The notes under the pieces: model-generated
Seen by the model: only the letters and a program-made list of their open reading frames with translations
Database searches by the model: none
What the model was told of the DNA's origin: nothing
Translations under genes and position numbers: made by a program
DNA from: Adineta ricciae
Lineage: Eukaryota; Rotifera; Eurotatoria; Adinetida; Adinetidae
Direction of reading: 5' to 3'
Length of the DNA: 64,000 nucleotides
Assembly (NCBI GenBank): GCA_905250025.1
Contig: CAJNOJ010000012.1
Span: forward strand, 434,001-498,000
Shown: positions 32,748 to 44,631 of the stretch, one piece after another
Position numbering within the stretch: position 1 is the first letter of the stretch
Layout of the letters: every line of letters starts with the position of its first letter

Positions 32748-33362
32748 CTAACAATATGGAAATGAAAGTACTTGATATCCATACGATATGCAATCCATAG
32801 ATCGTAAAATCACTCTACTACAGTTGAAGAAAAATGCAAATGCAATAGTTCCTAGTGTCGTCATGATGAAAAAGAGAACTGTTGTAATGACTAGTGTAAT
32901 AGCGATAGCTTGATGATGATGTGTAAACTGAGCAGAAAGAAAAAGATCAAGATGCTTGCAATAATGATGAAAACATGTTTCGAATCATTGAATCATGTTC
33001 GATGAAGTCGAGTTAATGTTAAGTATTGATCAAGACAAATGAATATATACGCGACCAAACTGACACTTGTGATGCAAAATAGTTGAGAAAGAAAAAGAAA
33101 CTTTCAGACACCGAGTGATGTTCTCTGAAGGTAAAAGCCATAAATTGGATAAACATAATTATCAAAGTTCCATCCGTATAACGTGATAATGTCGAATCAG
33201 TCTGACTTTTCTTTCTCGAAATTTCGATCGACGAAGAGTGATAAACGTTAGTGAATTCACCGATGTACCAAAAATGACCAAAGCAAGCGAAAAATAAGAC
33301 ACGATAAGAGTCTCTACTGATCGTGTACTGCTTTTCGCTGTTGTCGTATTACTCGTAGACAT
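32748..33362 (-). pseudogene. Broken rhodopsin-type GPCR
   Basis: The minus strand still reads as a seven-helix receptor in pieces. From ATG 33360-33362, a first helix (SYFSLALVIFGTSVNSLTFI) is followed by RRSKFRERKVR, where frame is lost. A second frame gives GWNFDNYVYPIYGFYLQR..LGV, then TGA at 33104-33106, then KFLFLSQLFCITSVSLVAY, continuing to FICLDQYLTLTRLHRT with a DQY in place of DRY, then TGA at 32993-32995, then a fourth helix (IIIASILIFFFLLSLHIII). After another break, a last hydrophobic stretch (LVITTVLFFIMTTLGTIAF) ends at 32748. The two stops and at least two frame changes mean it cannot make a receptor. It is related to FMRFamide-like orphan receptors of the type at 59016-60005, but more diverged. 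Confidence 0.6.
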
Positions 33363-34522
33363 GATGTGAAGAAGAATTGATTGTAAATCAGAGCGATAAG
33401 AGTAGAAAAGGAAGGGATTAGTATTAGTTTGAAAAAAGTACTTGTTTTTCTTTTAATTGATCATCTTTGAGATATACGAACAGGCATTTGTACTATTCTA
33501 CGTTTTATAATTGTCATGAGACATGGCCCAGCCTAATAGATAATCTTGTCCTATTTGCTGACTTACCGATGTCGTGTAAGATTTATAAATCCATATTCAC
33601 CGTAAACAACCGTTTTCCAACAATGTAAAATCCGTCCGAGGTATTCTCTTTCTTTAACGAGAGAGAATATCTTTAATATATGAATGCTTTTATAAAACGA
33701 AGTTAAAGTTCAAAAGAATTTTCCTGCATAAGTGCCTGAAAAGAGTTAGTTCTGGTACAAAGGAGCCTATTCTAAGAGGTCTATTTCTGCATCAATGTTC
33801 CTAAGAGAGTGAGAGTGTCAAATATATGCATATTATTTGTAAAACAGTCTTCTGTTTGTTTACTTGATTGCGATGATTAGGCAATCTGTAAAAATATTTT
33901 CATTATCTGCTTTTCCATAACAGTTTTCGGACGTTACTGACATGTGGAGTTCAATCTCCTCTAGCTACTATGAAAATATTATTAAAAAACCAAGTGATTC
34001 TTACAGATTTTTCTCGTTTGTCTGACAGTACCAGGTCTTGGCTACGTCACCAATAGCAAACGTTTCATATAGTTTTATATACTAGATATGAATTCGAATA
34101 TATCATTAATCTACTTCGATGCAATGATACATTGGATCTTACAGATCTTTTTTCTTAGTGTGTATTTATTAGTTTAACTATCTTCAAGTCGAGCCTATAT
34201 CAAGTTCGATTCACTGAGATCCGTAATCAAGTCGAACAAAAATCATAAACATCCTATTCTATTACCAATAGAAGATAAATGCCATCTAATTCTTCCTACT
34301 ACTTGGCCATCTGCTGTGCTTATGCATCCGATACATATGAGCAAATCATTGTATTTAACGTTATAATCGAGGATAAAAATAACAAGCAGAAAACGATGAG
34401 AAGTCAATGATATCTTCATCTCAAATTACTCATCTATATAAACACTGACTAAATTATTGGCGGCATATTCATTTGCAAGCCACTCGATCCGTTTCTAAGC
34501 ATATTCTCAACGATTTGAAATC
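33363..34522. other. Spacer of about 1.2 kb upstream of the myosin gene
   Basis: AT-rich, no exon seen. A TATATAAA box lies at 34435-34442. Inverted AGAGAGAA/TTCTCTTT sequence near 33640-33670 could form a short hairpin. Confidence 0.4.
34435..34442 (+). promoter_or_regulatory. TATA-like box of the myosin heavy chain gene
   Basis: TATATAAA lies about 80 bp upstream of ATG 34523. The leader would be about 50 nt. Motif match only. Confidence 0.45.
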
Positions 34523-37500
34523 ATGGTGCAAGAAGGGTAAGTTTACTCGAACTTGAACAAGATCTTGTTGAAGTCTTATCTATTGGAATAGGATGGTTCA
34601 TGATCCTAATGATCCGGAATTTATATCAGCAATGAAATTTCTAGCATTGCCACAGGAAGAAAAGATTAAACTTCGATCGCAACCGTTCGATGCTAAGAAA
34701 GCATGTTGGATACCAGATCCAAAAGAGTCGTTCATTGCTGCTGAAATCGAGAGTACTAAAGATGATCAAGTAACATGTAAAACTGGCACAGGAGAAGTAA
34801 GGTATTCGTAATTCATTCGAGCGAAACTCGCNATTTCGTTCGTTGTATTATTCCCAACGAAATCAAAACTGGTGGTGTGCTCGATGCCCATCTAGTCATG
34901 CATCAATTGACATGTAATGGTGTCCTTGAAGGTATTCGTATTTGTCGAAAAGGCTTTCCCAATCGAATGATCTACTCGGAATTCAAGCAACGGTATTCTA
35001 TTTTGGCACCGAATGCCATTCCCCAAGGATTTGTCGATGCAAAAAAAGCTACAGAAAGTATCCTGACTTCGATCACTTTGAACGAAGAACTGTATCGTTG
35101 CGGTAATACAAAGGTTTTCTTCAAAGCAGGAACATTAGGTCAATTGGAAGATCTACGCGATGCAGCTTTATCGAAAGTGATTTCGTCTTTACAAGCCCGA
35201 ATACGTGGTTTTATTATGAAACGATCCTATAGGAAAATGTTAGATCAACGCTTAGCATTGTCGGTTTTGCAGCGTAATTGTCGTAAATACTTGTCACTTC
35301 GTAATTGGCCATGGTGGAAATTGTATACGAAAGTCAAACCTTTACTGTCGGTCGCACGACAGGAAGAAGAGATGAAGAAACTTGAAGAAGAATTCAAAGC
35401 GTTGAGAGAAGCATTGGCGAAAGAAGAAAAGTTGCGAAAAGAAATGGAAGATAGCAATTCGAAACTAGTACGAGGTAAACTAAGGATGTTCGTATTCCAG
35501 GGAGATATGTTATCTATTTTGATGGTTGTTCTAGAAAAGAATGATATTTTTCAACAACTAGAATCCGAACGTACTGGATCATCGGAAGCTCAAGAACGAT
35601 ACACTCGTTTAGGTAGGAAAACTCAGTCGTTTTGGCAAAATAGATTTGTCTTTTGTCTTTTTCCAGTGACACAAAAAGCTGATCTTGAGCAACAAATCAA
35701 AGATCTAGAAGAACGGTGTACTCAAGAAGAAGAAACTGCCCAGGAGCTGAATAGTAAGAAGAAGAAACTTGAACATGATATTGATGGATTGAAGAAGGAT
35801 ATCGACGATATTCGTTTAAACCTTCAAAAATCGGAAAATGAATGTAAAACACGCGATAATCAAATTCATACCTTACAAGACGAAATTGCTCATCAAGATG
35901 AAACGATAGCAAAATTAACACGTGAACGTAAACGTTTAGAAGAGCAAAATGCGAAGACAACCGAGCAATTACAAGGTGAAGAAGATAAAGTCAATCATTT
36001 GAACAAAGTCAAAACGAAATTAGAGCAAACGCTCGATGAATTAGAAGATTCGTTAGAACGAGAAAAGAAGGCTCGAGCTGACCTGGATAAGAATAAACGC
36101 AAACTCGAAACAGATTTGAAAGCTCTACAGAGCAATCTAGAAGATGTTGAACGATCGAAACGAGAAATAGAGGAGAATCTAAAAAGAAAAGACCAAGAAA
36201 TTCAGCAGATGGGTGGACGTTTGGATAGCGAACAAGGTCAAGCAGCAAATCTCAGTAAGAAAATCAAAGAATTACAAAGTCGAATGGAAGAGATGGAAGA
36301 AGAACTTCAAACAGAAAGACAATTACGGCAAAAAACTGAAAAACAACGAGCTGATTTAACCCGAGAAATGGACGAAATGAACGATCGATTGGAAGAAGCG
36401 GGTGGCGCAACGTCGACACAAGTTGAAATGAACAAAAAGCGTGAAGCCGAATTAGGTAAACTTCGGCGAGATTTAGAAGAAGCCAATCTTCAACATGAAG
36501 CAACTACAGCCCAATTGAAGAAAAAGCACCAGGATGCTGTCAACGAAATGGGTGAACAGATTGATCAATTGCAAAAGATCAAGAATCGTTTAGAAAAAGA
36601 AAAGCAAACGGTGAAATCCGAGGCTGATGATATACGCTCCCAACTTGACCATTCACAAAAAGGTAAACTCGCTGCTGAGAAACTCTCGAAACAATTGGAA
36701 CAGCAACTAAACGATATCAATAGTAAAATGGAAGAGAACGTTCGCCAATTGAATGATTTAAATCAACAAAAGTCGAAGTTATCGAATGAAAATTCTGATC
36801 TCACTCGACAACTTGAAGATGCCGAACATCAAATAGCAGTACTGACAAAGACGAAAACCACGACACAGCAACAGTTGGATGACGCGAAGAGAACATTGGA
36901 CGATGCATTACGTGGAAAAGGTGCAGCCAGTAAGTGTTCATCGTTTATTTCTTCCAACGGAAGTTCATGAAATTGATGATTTAGATACACAGTTACGTAA
37001 TTTAACCGCCGATCTTGAACAGGCTCGTGAACAACTTGATGAAGAACAGGAGGCTAAAAGTGAACTTCAAAGACAGGTGACGAAACTGAATTCGGAAGTT
37101 CAGCAGTGGAAAGCTCGTTATGAATCCGAAGGTTGATTTTTCATTGTTCTCGTTAATTGATAGATGACTGAATTTATGTTTAGGTGTATCTCGTAGCGAG
37201 GAATTAGAAGAAGCGAAACGAAAATTAGCATCGAAGTTGGCTGAAGCCGAAGAACAAGTCGAAGCTGCATTAAACAAATGCAATTCATTGGAGAAAGTCA
37301 AAGCGCGACTTCAAGGGGAAGTCGAAGATCTTATGGTCGATGTTGAACGTGCTAATACTAGTCAGTATCTCACATAGTTGATTTTGATCTAAATTTTCAT
37401 CTTCTAGATGCTTCTTCGATGGATAAGAAACAAAAACAATTCGATAAATTGATCAATGAATGGAGACAAAAGTGCGAAGATATTACAATCGAACTTGAAG

Positions 37501-39371
37501 AATCACAGAAAGAAGCACGCCACTATTCAACTGAATTATTTAAACTTAAAACCCAATATGAAGAATCTCATGAACAAATCGAAGCACTTCGCAAAGAGAA
37601 TAAGAATTTAGCAGACGAAATCAAAGTAAAGATATTTATTTCAGACGAAGAAAATCGATTCAACTAGTCTCTTACAGGATCTTCTGGATCAGTTGAGTGA
37701 TGGTGGAAAGAATGTTCATGAACTTGATAAAGCTCGTAAACGTGCCGAATTAGAAAAGGAAGAACTTCAAGCTGCTTTGGAAGAAGCTGAGTCAGCGCTC
37801 GAACAAGAAGAAGCGAAAGTTCTTCGCGCACAAATGGAACTGAGTACAGTTCGTCAAGAAATCGACCGTCGAGTTCATGAAAAAGAAGAAGAATTCGAAA
37901 ATACAAGACGCAATCATGCACGTGCACTGGAATCCATGCAAGCGAGTCTGGATGCTGAATCACGTGCTAAAGCTGAGGCGTTCAAACAAGTATTTCGCTT
38001 TGCAATATCCGTCTTTAGGACACCCTATCTTCTTCTTCTTGTTTTCTTGTAGAAAAAGAAACTTGAAACTGATATCAACGAACTTGAGATTGCACTTGAT
38101 CATTCGAATCGTATCAATGCCGATACTCAAAAAGCTCTCAAACGGCTTCAACAGCAATTAACAGATCTACAAACGCAAATTGAACTCGAACAACAGCAAC
38201 GAGATGAAGCACGCGAAGCTGCAGCCGCTGCTGAACGCCGTGCTAACGCTATTAGTGGCGAAGCTGAAGAACTGCATACATCTTTAGAACAAGCTGAACG
38301 TGCGCGAAAGGCTGCGGAAATGGAATTGCACGACATTGCTGATCGTATCAGTGATTTAAGTACGCAAAATGCCAATTTAGCATCACAAAAACGGCAATTA
38401 GAATCAGCAACAACAGCTATGCAGGCCGACTTGGATGAAGCACTTAGCGAATTGAAGAATAGCGAAGAACAATCGAAGAAAGCCAGTAGGTGTTTGAAAG
38501 TAGAGCTCGATGAATTCAAAGTTGTATTATGTTTTTAGGTGCTGATGCTATTCGTCTTGCAGACGAATTACGTCAAGAGCAAGAACATGCCATTCATCTT
38601 GACCGATTACGTAAAAGTCTTGAACAACAAATCAAAGATCTTCAAGGACGTCTTGAAGAAACCGAAGGAAACTCACTCAAAGGTGGCAAACGGGTCATTG
38701 GTAAACTCGAACAGCGCGTATGTACATTTCTAATGTTTTGATGTTGAATTTGAAAGGTATGATTTGTTTAGATTCATGAATTAGAAAATGAAAATGAACT
38801 AGAACAACATCGCCATCAAGAGACCTTGAAAGAACTACGTAAAAATGATCGCCGTTTGAAAGATTTAGCCTTTCAAGCAGAAGAAGATCGAAAAAATCAT
38901 CTGCGTTTACAAGATCTCAACGACAAACTACAAGCTAAAATCAAAGTCTATAAACGTCAAGTTGAAGAAGCTGGTAGGTCGTTTACGATATCTATTATAA
39001 CATTTAAAACATGTTTGATTTCGTTTCAGAGGAAATTGCTGCTGTCAATTTGGCAAAATACCGCAAAGTTCAAACTGAACTGGGTAAGTGGTTACCAATT
39101 CGAGAATAATAATTAGGAAATGAGATGCTCTGTTGTAGAGGATTCAGCTGAGCGAGCGGACATGGCGGAAAATCAACTGGGCAAATTACGAGCTAAAAAT
39201 CGATCTTCTGTTAGTCTGAGTCGCACATCTCCGGCAGTAAGTAGAATTGCTAGAAAAAAAGAAGAAAAGTATCATGAAAATAATGTCTTTTTCTAGCGTG
39301 AAATGCGCGAATCAACTGTCAATTATCGGGCTGCATCAACCGTACGTGCTACATCAGTTCGTCCACGTTAA
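34523..39371 (+). CDS. Muscle myosin II heavy chain, motor domain lost at an assembly gap
   Basis: Exons 34523-34536 and 34592-34796 give the N-terminal SH3-like region ([20 protein letters not shown]). The sequence then jumps, at the single N (34832), to [20 protein letters not shown] near the end of the motor, so P-loop, switch and actin-binding regions are absent. Next come the converter, two IQ-type motifs ([28 protein letters not shown]) and the heptad coiled-coil rod. Rod exons: 34833-35474, 35535-35612, 35667-36929, 36985-37131, 37184-37360, 37408-37625, 37678-37989, 38053-38485, 38539-38717, 38772-38973, 39030-39083, 39139-39236, 39297-39371. The C-terminus ([17 protein letters not shown]) is a short nonhelical tail. 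The protein polymerises into thick filaments and drives contraction. The rod also looks shorter than usual for muscle myosin (my residue sum is below 1,100), which may reflect my splice choices. Confidence 0.85.
34832..34832. other. Single N hiding loss of the myosin motor domain
   Basis: Left of this base the protein is near myosin residue 75; right of it, near residue 670. About 1.8 kb of coding sequence plus introns should lie here. The base itself would be the first of a His codon before Phe-Val-Arg-Cys. Confidence 0.85.
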
Positions 39372-39780
39372 AAGCTTCAGATGCCGATATGAACATTGTT
39401 TTTTGTCTAGCCAATTCAGTGTGTTTGTCTTTTCCTCTATTAAGAACTGTGTAGTTATTCACGTAATATCATAGTTTGTTTTATTTTGCTGCACTTTAAA
39501 TAAATAAAATATATTTGTATGATCACTCATTATAATCACGAGTGCTATATCAGGACTGAGAACTCTTGACCTCGTATGAAACAGTCGAATGCTCAATTTA
39601 CATCCTACGCTGTTATTTGATTTGTCATAGTTATATTTCATTGTTCAGTTTTCTTCGTACATACATTTCCACTTCATTATCAATCAATCTATCGAATACG
39701 CCTTTTTTAATGACTTTCATTGATGAACGTTATTCTGTTCGTTGACATTTATCACATTGACATATTCAATTGATTTGAAC
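39372..39780. other. Spacer between myosin and the kinase array
   Basis: AATAAAATAT near 39500 is the likely myosin polyA signal. No exon seen. Confidence 0.5.
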
Positions 39781-40885
39781 ATGGGTGCCTTTCGTCATAG
39801 TAAGAATTTCTGCCAATATAAAATTTTGTATTCTAATACTGCGCTTTTCTGTCTGTACTAAGTAAGAAATAAAGCTGCTAGAAATCGAGCTCGATTCACA
39901 ATTGTTTCCATATCACTCGAACATCGCGTACTGCCAATAAATGGCTACGACTATTTCATCGATCGAATACTAGGCCACGGTTCATTCGGAGCTGTTTATG
40001 CAGCACGACGATCTATTGATGGTGAGTGAAACTTATTCCATCCTATTCATTGCTTGATGGCATTTGAATCATTGTAGACAGTCCAGTGGCTATCAAAGTC
40101 ATTTCGTTAGCAACGAGAAATAATGCACTATCCGTGCAGAATTCCGAAGCTGTTCTCAATGAAATTCGAATGGCCAGACGATTAGCGCAGACATCGGATC
40201 ATATTATTCATATGTACGATTTCGATTTCCATTTTCAAACTGGCCTATCTTTTATTGTAATGGAACTTGGCCAACAAGATCTGGAGAAATATCTTTCACA
40301 ACGACTGGTAATGCCACCGTTAGAAAGAAAAGCGATATGGCAACAGTTAGTTGATATCGCTGTTACACTGGAAATGAATCTAATTGTAATTTGAGTATTT
40401 TTTTTTCTCTCACAACAATCACACGATTCCTTTTACCTTATAGGTACATTTCGATATTAAACCACAAAATCTTGTCATGTTTCCAGATGGAACCGTCAAA
40501 TTGGTCGATATGGGCATTGCACAGAAAGCATACGGGAGAAGGTAATCATTCATGATTAAACCACATCTTCAATATCAGTTTGCTTAGAATGGGACCCAAT
40601 GGCAGTGCGCCATACTCAGCACCCGAAGTAACGCTCATACCACAACATCACATAACGTTGAATACATCAAAAGCTGATGTCTGGTCATGGGGAGCGGTGC
40701 TTTATCGTATGACGTATATGGCACCACCTGATTATCATGAACCATGTTATCGTCCACCGTTAAATCAACATCAAACACGTGATCTACATCTTCACGATAT
40801 ACTTCGACACACACTTGTTCTTGATTCCCAACAGAGACCGAATGCATTTTGGTTTCTGACACATCCTTACACTTTATTGCCTTAG
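39781..40885 (+). CDS. Mps1/TTK-like kinase, copy 1
   Basis: Five exons (39781-39799, 39875-40021, 40078-40385, 40444-40541, 40588-40885) give 289 residues, a bare kinase domain. Motifs: Gly loop LGHGSFGAVYAA, Lys in VAIKVIS, DHIIHMYDFDF, hinge MELGQQDLEKYLSQR, catalytic loop HFDIKPQN (HRD with Phe for Arg), VDMGIAQ for DFG, SAPEVT, and SKADVWSWGAVLYRMTY. The hinge, the 'D-x-W-S-x-G-x-x-L-Y-x-M-T-Y' helix and the final HPYT strongly recall Mps1/TTK, the spindle checkpoint kinase, but the long N-terminal TPR region is missing. The catalytic Asp is kept, so activity is possible. The 3' end of the first intron (39874) is weak, so the first 20 residues are the least certain. Confidence 0.72.
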
Positions 40886-41307
40886 AAAAATCGACTTGTG
40901 TGTTTTAAGACTGTTCGCATAGGAATTTCAGAGTTCATTTTCTCCTTTGCTGAATTTTTGTACTTCAATGTCATTATGAATCGTTGTGTCTATCATTCGT
41001 TCCATAACTTCTTGGACAATATAACTCGAACATTTTAATTATACGTCACTATGAAAACTTTGCTTTCTGATCATTTATCACAAGAACATGATTCACAAAT
41101 TATCAACACTTGTCATTTTTCATTAACATTTACAGAAATAACATGTTTTTCTATCTTCATCGGTAGGTTCTACATGCGTGTAATGCCAATTACTTGCTCA
41201 TAACATATGTTACTATCGCATATTCTTTCTGGCACTTCTTTGTATCGCGTTCCAACAACATTATTTGATTTCTATTTTAAAATACGTATATAAAGTTATC
41301 GTCGACA
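40886..41307. other. Spacer between kinase copies 1 and 2
   Basis: AT-rich. A TATATAAA at 41287-41294 lies only 13 bp before the copy-2 ATG, too close for a normal TATA box unless translation starts later. No exon seen. Confidence 0.4.
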
Positions 41308-42409
41308 ATGTGCCCACGCCATTTCGGTAAGAAAATTCGACAAATTCGCCAGTTATCTATTCTCGATTAGATTTCTCTCCGAGAAAAAGAAGAAAACATC
41401 CAGCGTATCGTCATCGAGACGATAAAGCATTATTAGATATGGCGAAGCAATCGTGGACGATACACAAAAGACAATATATATTTGAAAGGTATCTGGGCAA
41501 TGGTTCGTTCGGTTTCGTTTATGCAGCTCATCGACAACCGGATAGTAATTGATTTGTTTTTAATGAACGCTCCTTTCCCTAGCCGAACTTTTCTTCGACT
41601 GTTTAGATCGACTAGTGGCTGTGAAGGTTGTATCTTTGAATTCGGAGAATCCTGACCGAGCGCGTCGAAATTCTGAATCTGTTGTCAATGAATTTCAAAA
41701 AGCAAGAGAATTAACGAAAACGACAGATCATATCGTACGTATGTTTGATGTTGATTTTGATCCTCAACTAGGTGTCGCGTATTTGGTTATGGAACTTGGC
41801 CAACAAGATTTCGAAAAATATCTCGCACAACGGCCTTACCTTTTGCCAGCAACGAGAAAACATATTTGGCGACAGTTAATGGAAATTGCCGTCACTCTTC
41901 ATCGTGCACAAATCGTAATTGTTTTCTATTTTTGGTGCATTACTTCGTTTAATTGCTTCTATAAATAGGTGCATCGAGATATTAAACCATTAAATCTCAT
42001 TATGTTTCCCGGTGATGTGATCAAACTAGGCGATCTTGGAATTGCTAAACGTGTCCTACAAATGTAATGTTCAGACAAGAAAAAGCAAACATCATGCATA
42101 ATCATTGTTTTATTTAGAACTGAACGAACTGGTAGTCGGCCATACTCAGCACCTGAAGTCACATCTGCTCAAGGATCTACGGTGTTGACCACAAAGACAG
42201 ATGTTTGGTCTTATGGTGCGGTACTCTATCGTATGACATACATGGCTCGTCCTCCACTTGATGAACCATATCATCGTCCTCCTGTGGATCGGCGTATGTC
42301 GCACGATCCAAATCTTCTAGATGTTCTTCGACATACACTCGTGAAGACTCCCGAAGATCGAGCTAGTGTTGCATGGTTAGCCAAGCATACGTATACAACA
42401 ACAAATTAG
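41308..42409 (+). CDS. Mps1/TTK-like kinase, copy 2
   Basis: Five exons (41308-41326, 41371-41544, 41607-41914, 41969-42063, 42118-42409) give 295 residues, with the same intron phases as copy 1. A basic N-terminus (SPRKRRKHPAYRHRD) precedes the kinase domain: LGNGSFGFVYAA, VAVKVVSL, DHIVRMFDVDFD, MELGQQDFEKYLAQR, full HRDIKPLN, GDLGIAKR in place of DFG, and YSAPEVTS. All catalytic residues are present. The intron pattern shows it arose by DNA duplication, not retroposition. Substrates are unknown. The start could instead be the in-frame ATG inside exon 2. Confidence 0.75.
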
Positions 42410-43109
42410 TTATTTGTAAACTGGAAAAACAGACAATCTTACACACATATATTCGAACATTTTCGTCGTAATTTTTCTTTTTCATATGCATCAATGGATA
42501 GAACTTAGATTGTTTTCTTTTCGTTCGTTATTTATATTAAGTGATTCAATCGGATATTTAGATGCATTCCGAAATAATAAAAATCTCTACGACATTCATA
42601 TACAAATTAATTTTCTTCCATACACAAACAACAACTGGACAAGTTAATTGAAATCGTTACATGTATTGCTAGTTATAAAACAAACACAGTACTTCGTTCA
42701 ACTTTTCACCTCATTATTACGTTTACACGTAGGTCACAATTACATGGAAATATTTCTTGAACAAAACGATTCTGTGTTCTATCGATAATAATTAGCAGAC
42801 GACTCTTTTTTTTTCGAAAGTTAAAATTACTGAAACTGTATATTGTCAAGGTGTAGTTATTTTTCGCCTCATCAATTCGAACTGCATATTGCATGAAGTT
42901 ACCAAATTCACAATAGCATGATTTGTGCTTGTTTTTGTTCACTCATCAGTTGACCGATTACTCATACGCTCCCGTTTGTTAAAAAACCTCCTCATTTTCT
43001 TTCAACTACTCATTCTGACAAGATCATGGTTGGAAAAAAATTGTATATAAGGTTTTGTTTTACACCATAAAAAAAGAAGCCTCGTCTTCTCCTTCTCTCA
43101 TCACTTACA
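42410..43109. other. Spacer between kinase copies 2 and 3
   Basis: 700 bp, AT-rich, with a TATATAA at 43044-43050. No exon seen. Confidence 0.45.
43044..43050 (+). promoter_or_regulatory. TATA-like box of kinase copy 3
   Basis: TATATAA lies 60 bp upstream of ATG 43110, followed by a purine/pyrimidine-rich leader. Motif match only. Confidence 0.4.
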
Positions 43110-44217
43110 ATGTATTTTCCGAACATGATGTACACGATTGGATACAGTAAGCGTTGAAACTAATGCGAATAACCTCTGATCTGTTCATGTATGATATAGA
43201 TGATGGATCTCGTCAAAATGCCACATACCCAGTGGCAAAAATGGAAGGCGAGGTGTGGTTGATATTTAATGAAAAATATACGATTGGCAAACATATCGGA
43301 GACGGTGGATTTGGTTTTGTCTATGCAGCGCAGCGCGATAGTGATCGTAGGTTGCTTTTTAATTTTCCGAATCGTCAGACAAGGTAGTCGGATTGTTTAG
43401 GCAAACCTGTCGCTATTAAAGTTGTGACAGTCGCATCTGGATTGGGTGAAGCTGCGCGTCAAAATTCGGAATCTGTTCTCAATGAATTTCAAAAGTCCAG
43501 AGAACTGTCTAGGTTGACACATCAAATAGTTCATATGTTTTCTGTTGATTTCAATGCTCAATATGGACTGGCATTTCTTGTTATGGAACTTGGTCAACAA
43601 GATTTCGAAAAATACCTTCGACAAAAACAGATACTTTCACCTTTGCAAAGAAAACTACTCTGGAGACAACTGGTAAACATCGCTTTAATTCTTCGTCATT
43701 CAAAAATCGTAATAGCTCGTTGTTGAATGTGAGAAAACCCTGCAAATACGTTCTTTCCTCTCTTTTTTCACATAGGTACACCGAGATATTAAACCAGAGA
43801 ATCTGATCGTATTTCCTGGTGATCTTATCAAACTCAGCGATCTCGGTATCGCTAAACGAGTTCTACAAAAGTAAGTTTTGTCAATCAGAGTTTAACAAAT
43901 TCTTTCTGCTACAATAATTTAGGACGAGTCCAATTGGGAGTCCACCTTATTCGGCGCCTGAAGTAACATCACCCATGTCCTCCTACATGTCACTCACAAC
44001 AAGAGCAGATGTTTGGTCGTGGGGTGCCATACTTTATCGTATGACTTACATGGTTCCACCTGACTATAATCTTCTATCTCGTCCTCCCTCGTTTAATCAA
44101 AACGCATCGTCTGATCCTTTACTTTTAGATGTTCTCCGCCATACGTTAGTGACGGATCCTTGGAAAAGAGCTGATGTGAGATGGCTTGCTATACATCCAT
44201 ATACAAATACACTATAG
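43110..44217 (+). CDS. Mps1/TTK-like kinase, copy 3
   Basis: Five exons (43110-43146, 43200-43346, 43401-43708, 43776-43870, 43923-44217) give 293 residues, same phases as the other copies. Motifs: GDGGFGFVYAA, VAIKVVTV, HQIVHMFSVDF, MELGQQDFEKYLRQK, HRDIKPEN, SDLGIAKR (DFG as DLG) and YSAPEVTS. It is closest to copy 2: both share NSESVLNEFQK-type and KYL sequence and the GDxIKLxDLGIAKRVLQ stretch. All residues needed for catalysis are present. The N-terminus differs in each copy, which could give different targeting. Confidence 0.75.
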
Positions 44218-44631
44218 AAGCCAAGTTAATTAGAAATATGTTGCGTCTAATACTTATTCTCATGAATATTGTCAATTTTTGTCTTTTTTTTCACGGGAAA
44301 AACGTCTATTTCTATAGTAAATGTCATAAATCGACACAAAAAAACGTGCTTCTACTCATGACGTATATCCTCAACCATTAAATTACATGTTTACCTTTCA
44401 ATATCTATCACTGCATCATTATCTATTAATATTTTTCATAACCTTTTTACCTTTCAACAAACATGATCGTGTCTTCGATGTACATACAACCATATGTGAC
44501 ACCTTACAGCTTCTGTACGTATCAAAGAAATTTTTGCTTTTTTTTCTCAGCCAATTTCATATTTTCGAAAAGTAGATTACGTTCCACAGAATCCAAATGA
44601 TCAACGACCTTATGCTTATCGATCGGTACCT
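44218..44631. other. Spacer and probable unresolved 5' end of kinase copy 4
   Basis: The frame of copy 4 stays open upstream to about 44579, just after AAAAGTAG, a possible splice acceptor. A first exon ending in phase 1, as in copies 1-3, should lie here, but I could not place one convincingly. Confidence 0.4.

Noticed and set aside
44218-44575. First exon of kinase copy 4 starting at the ATG near 44462
   Set aside because: The donor that would follow (after TTCTGTAC) leaves phase 2, while the next exon needs phase 1.
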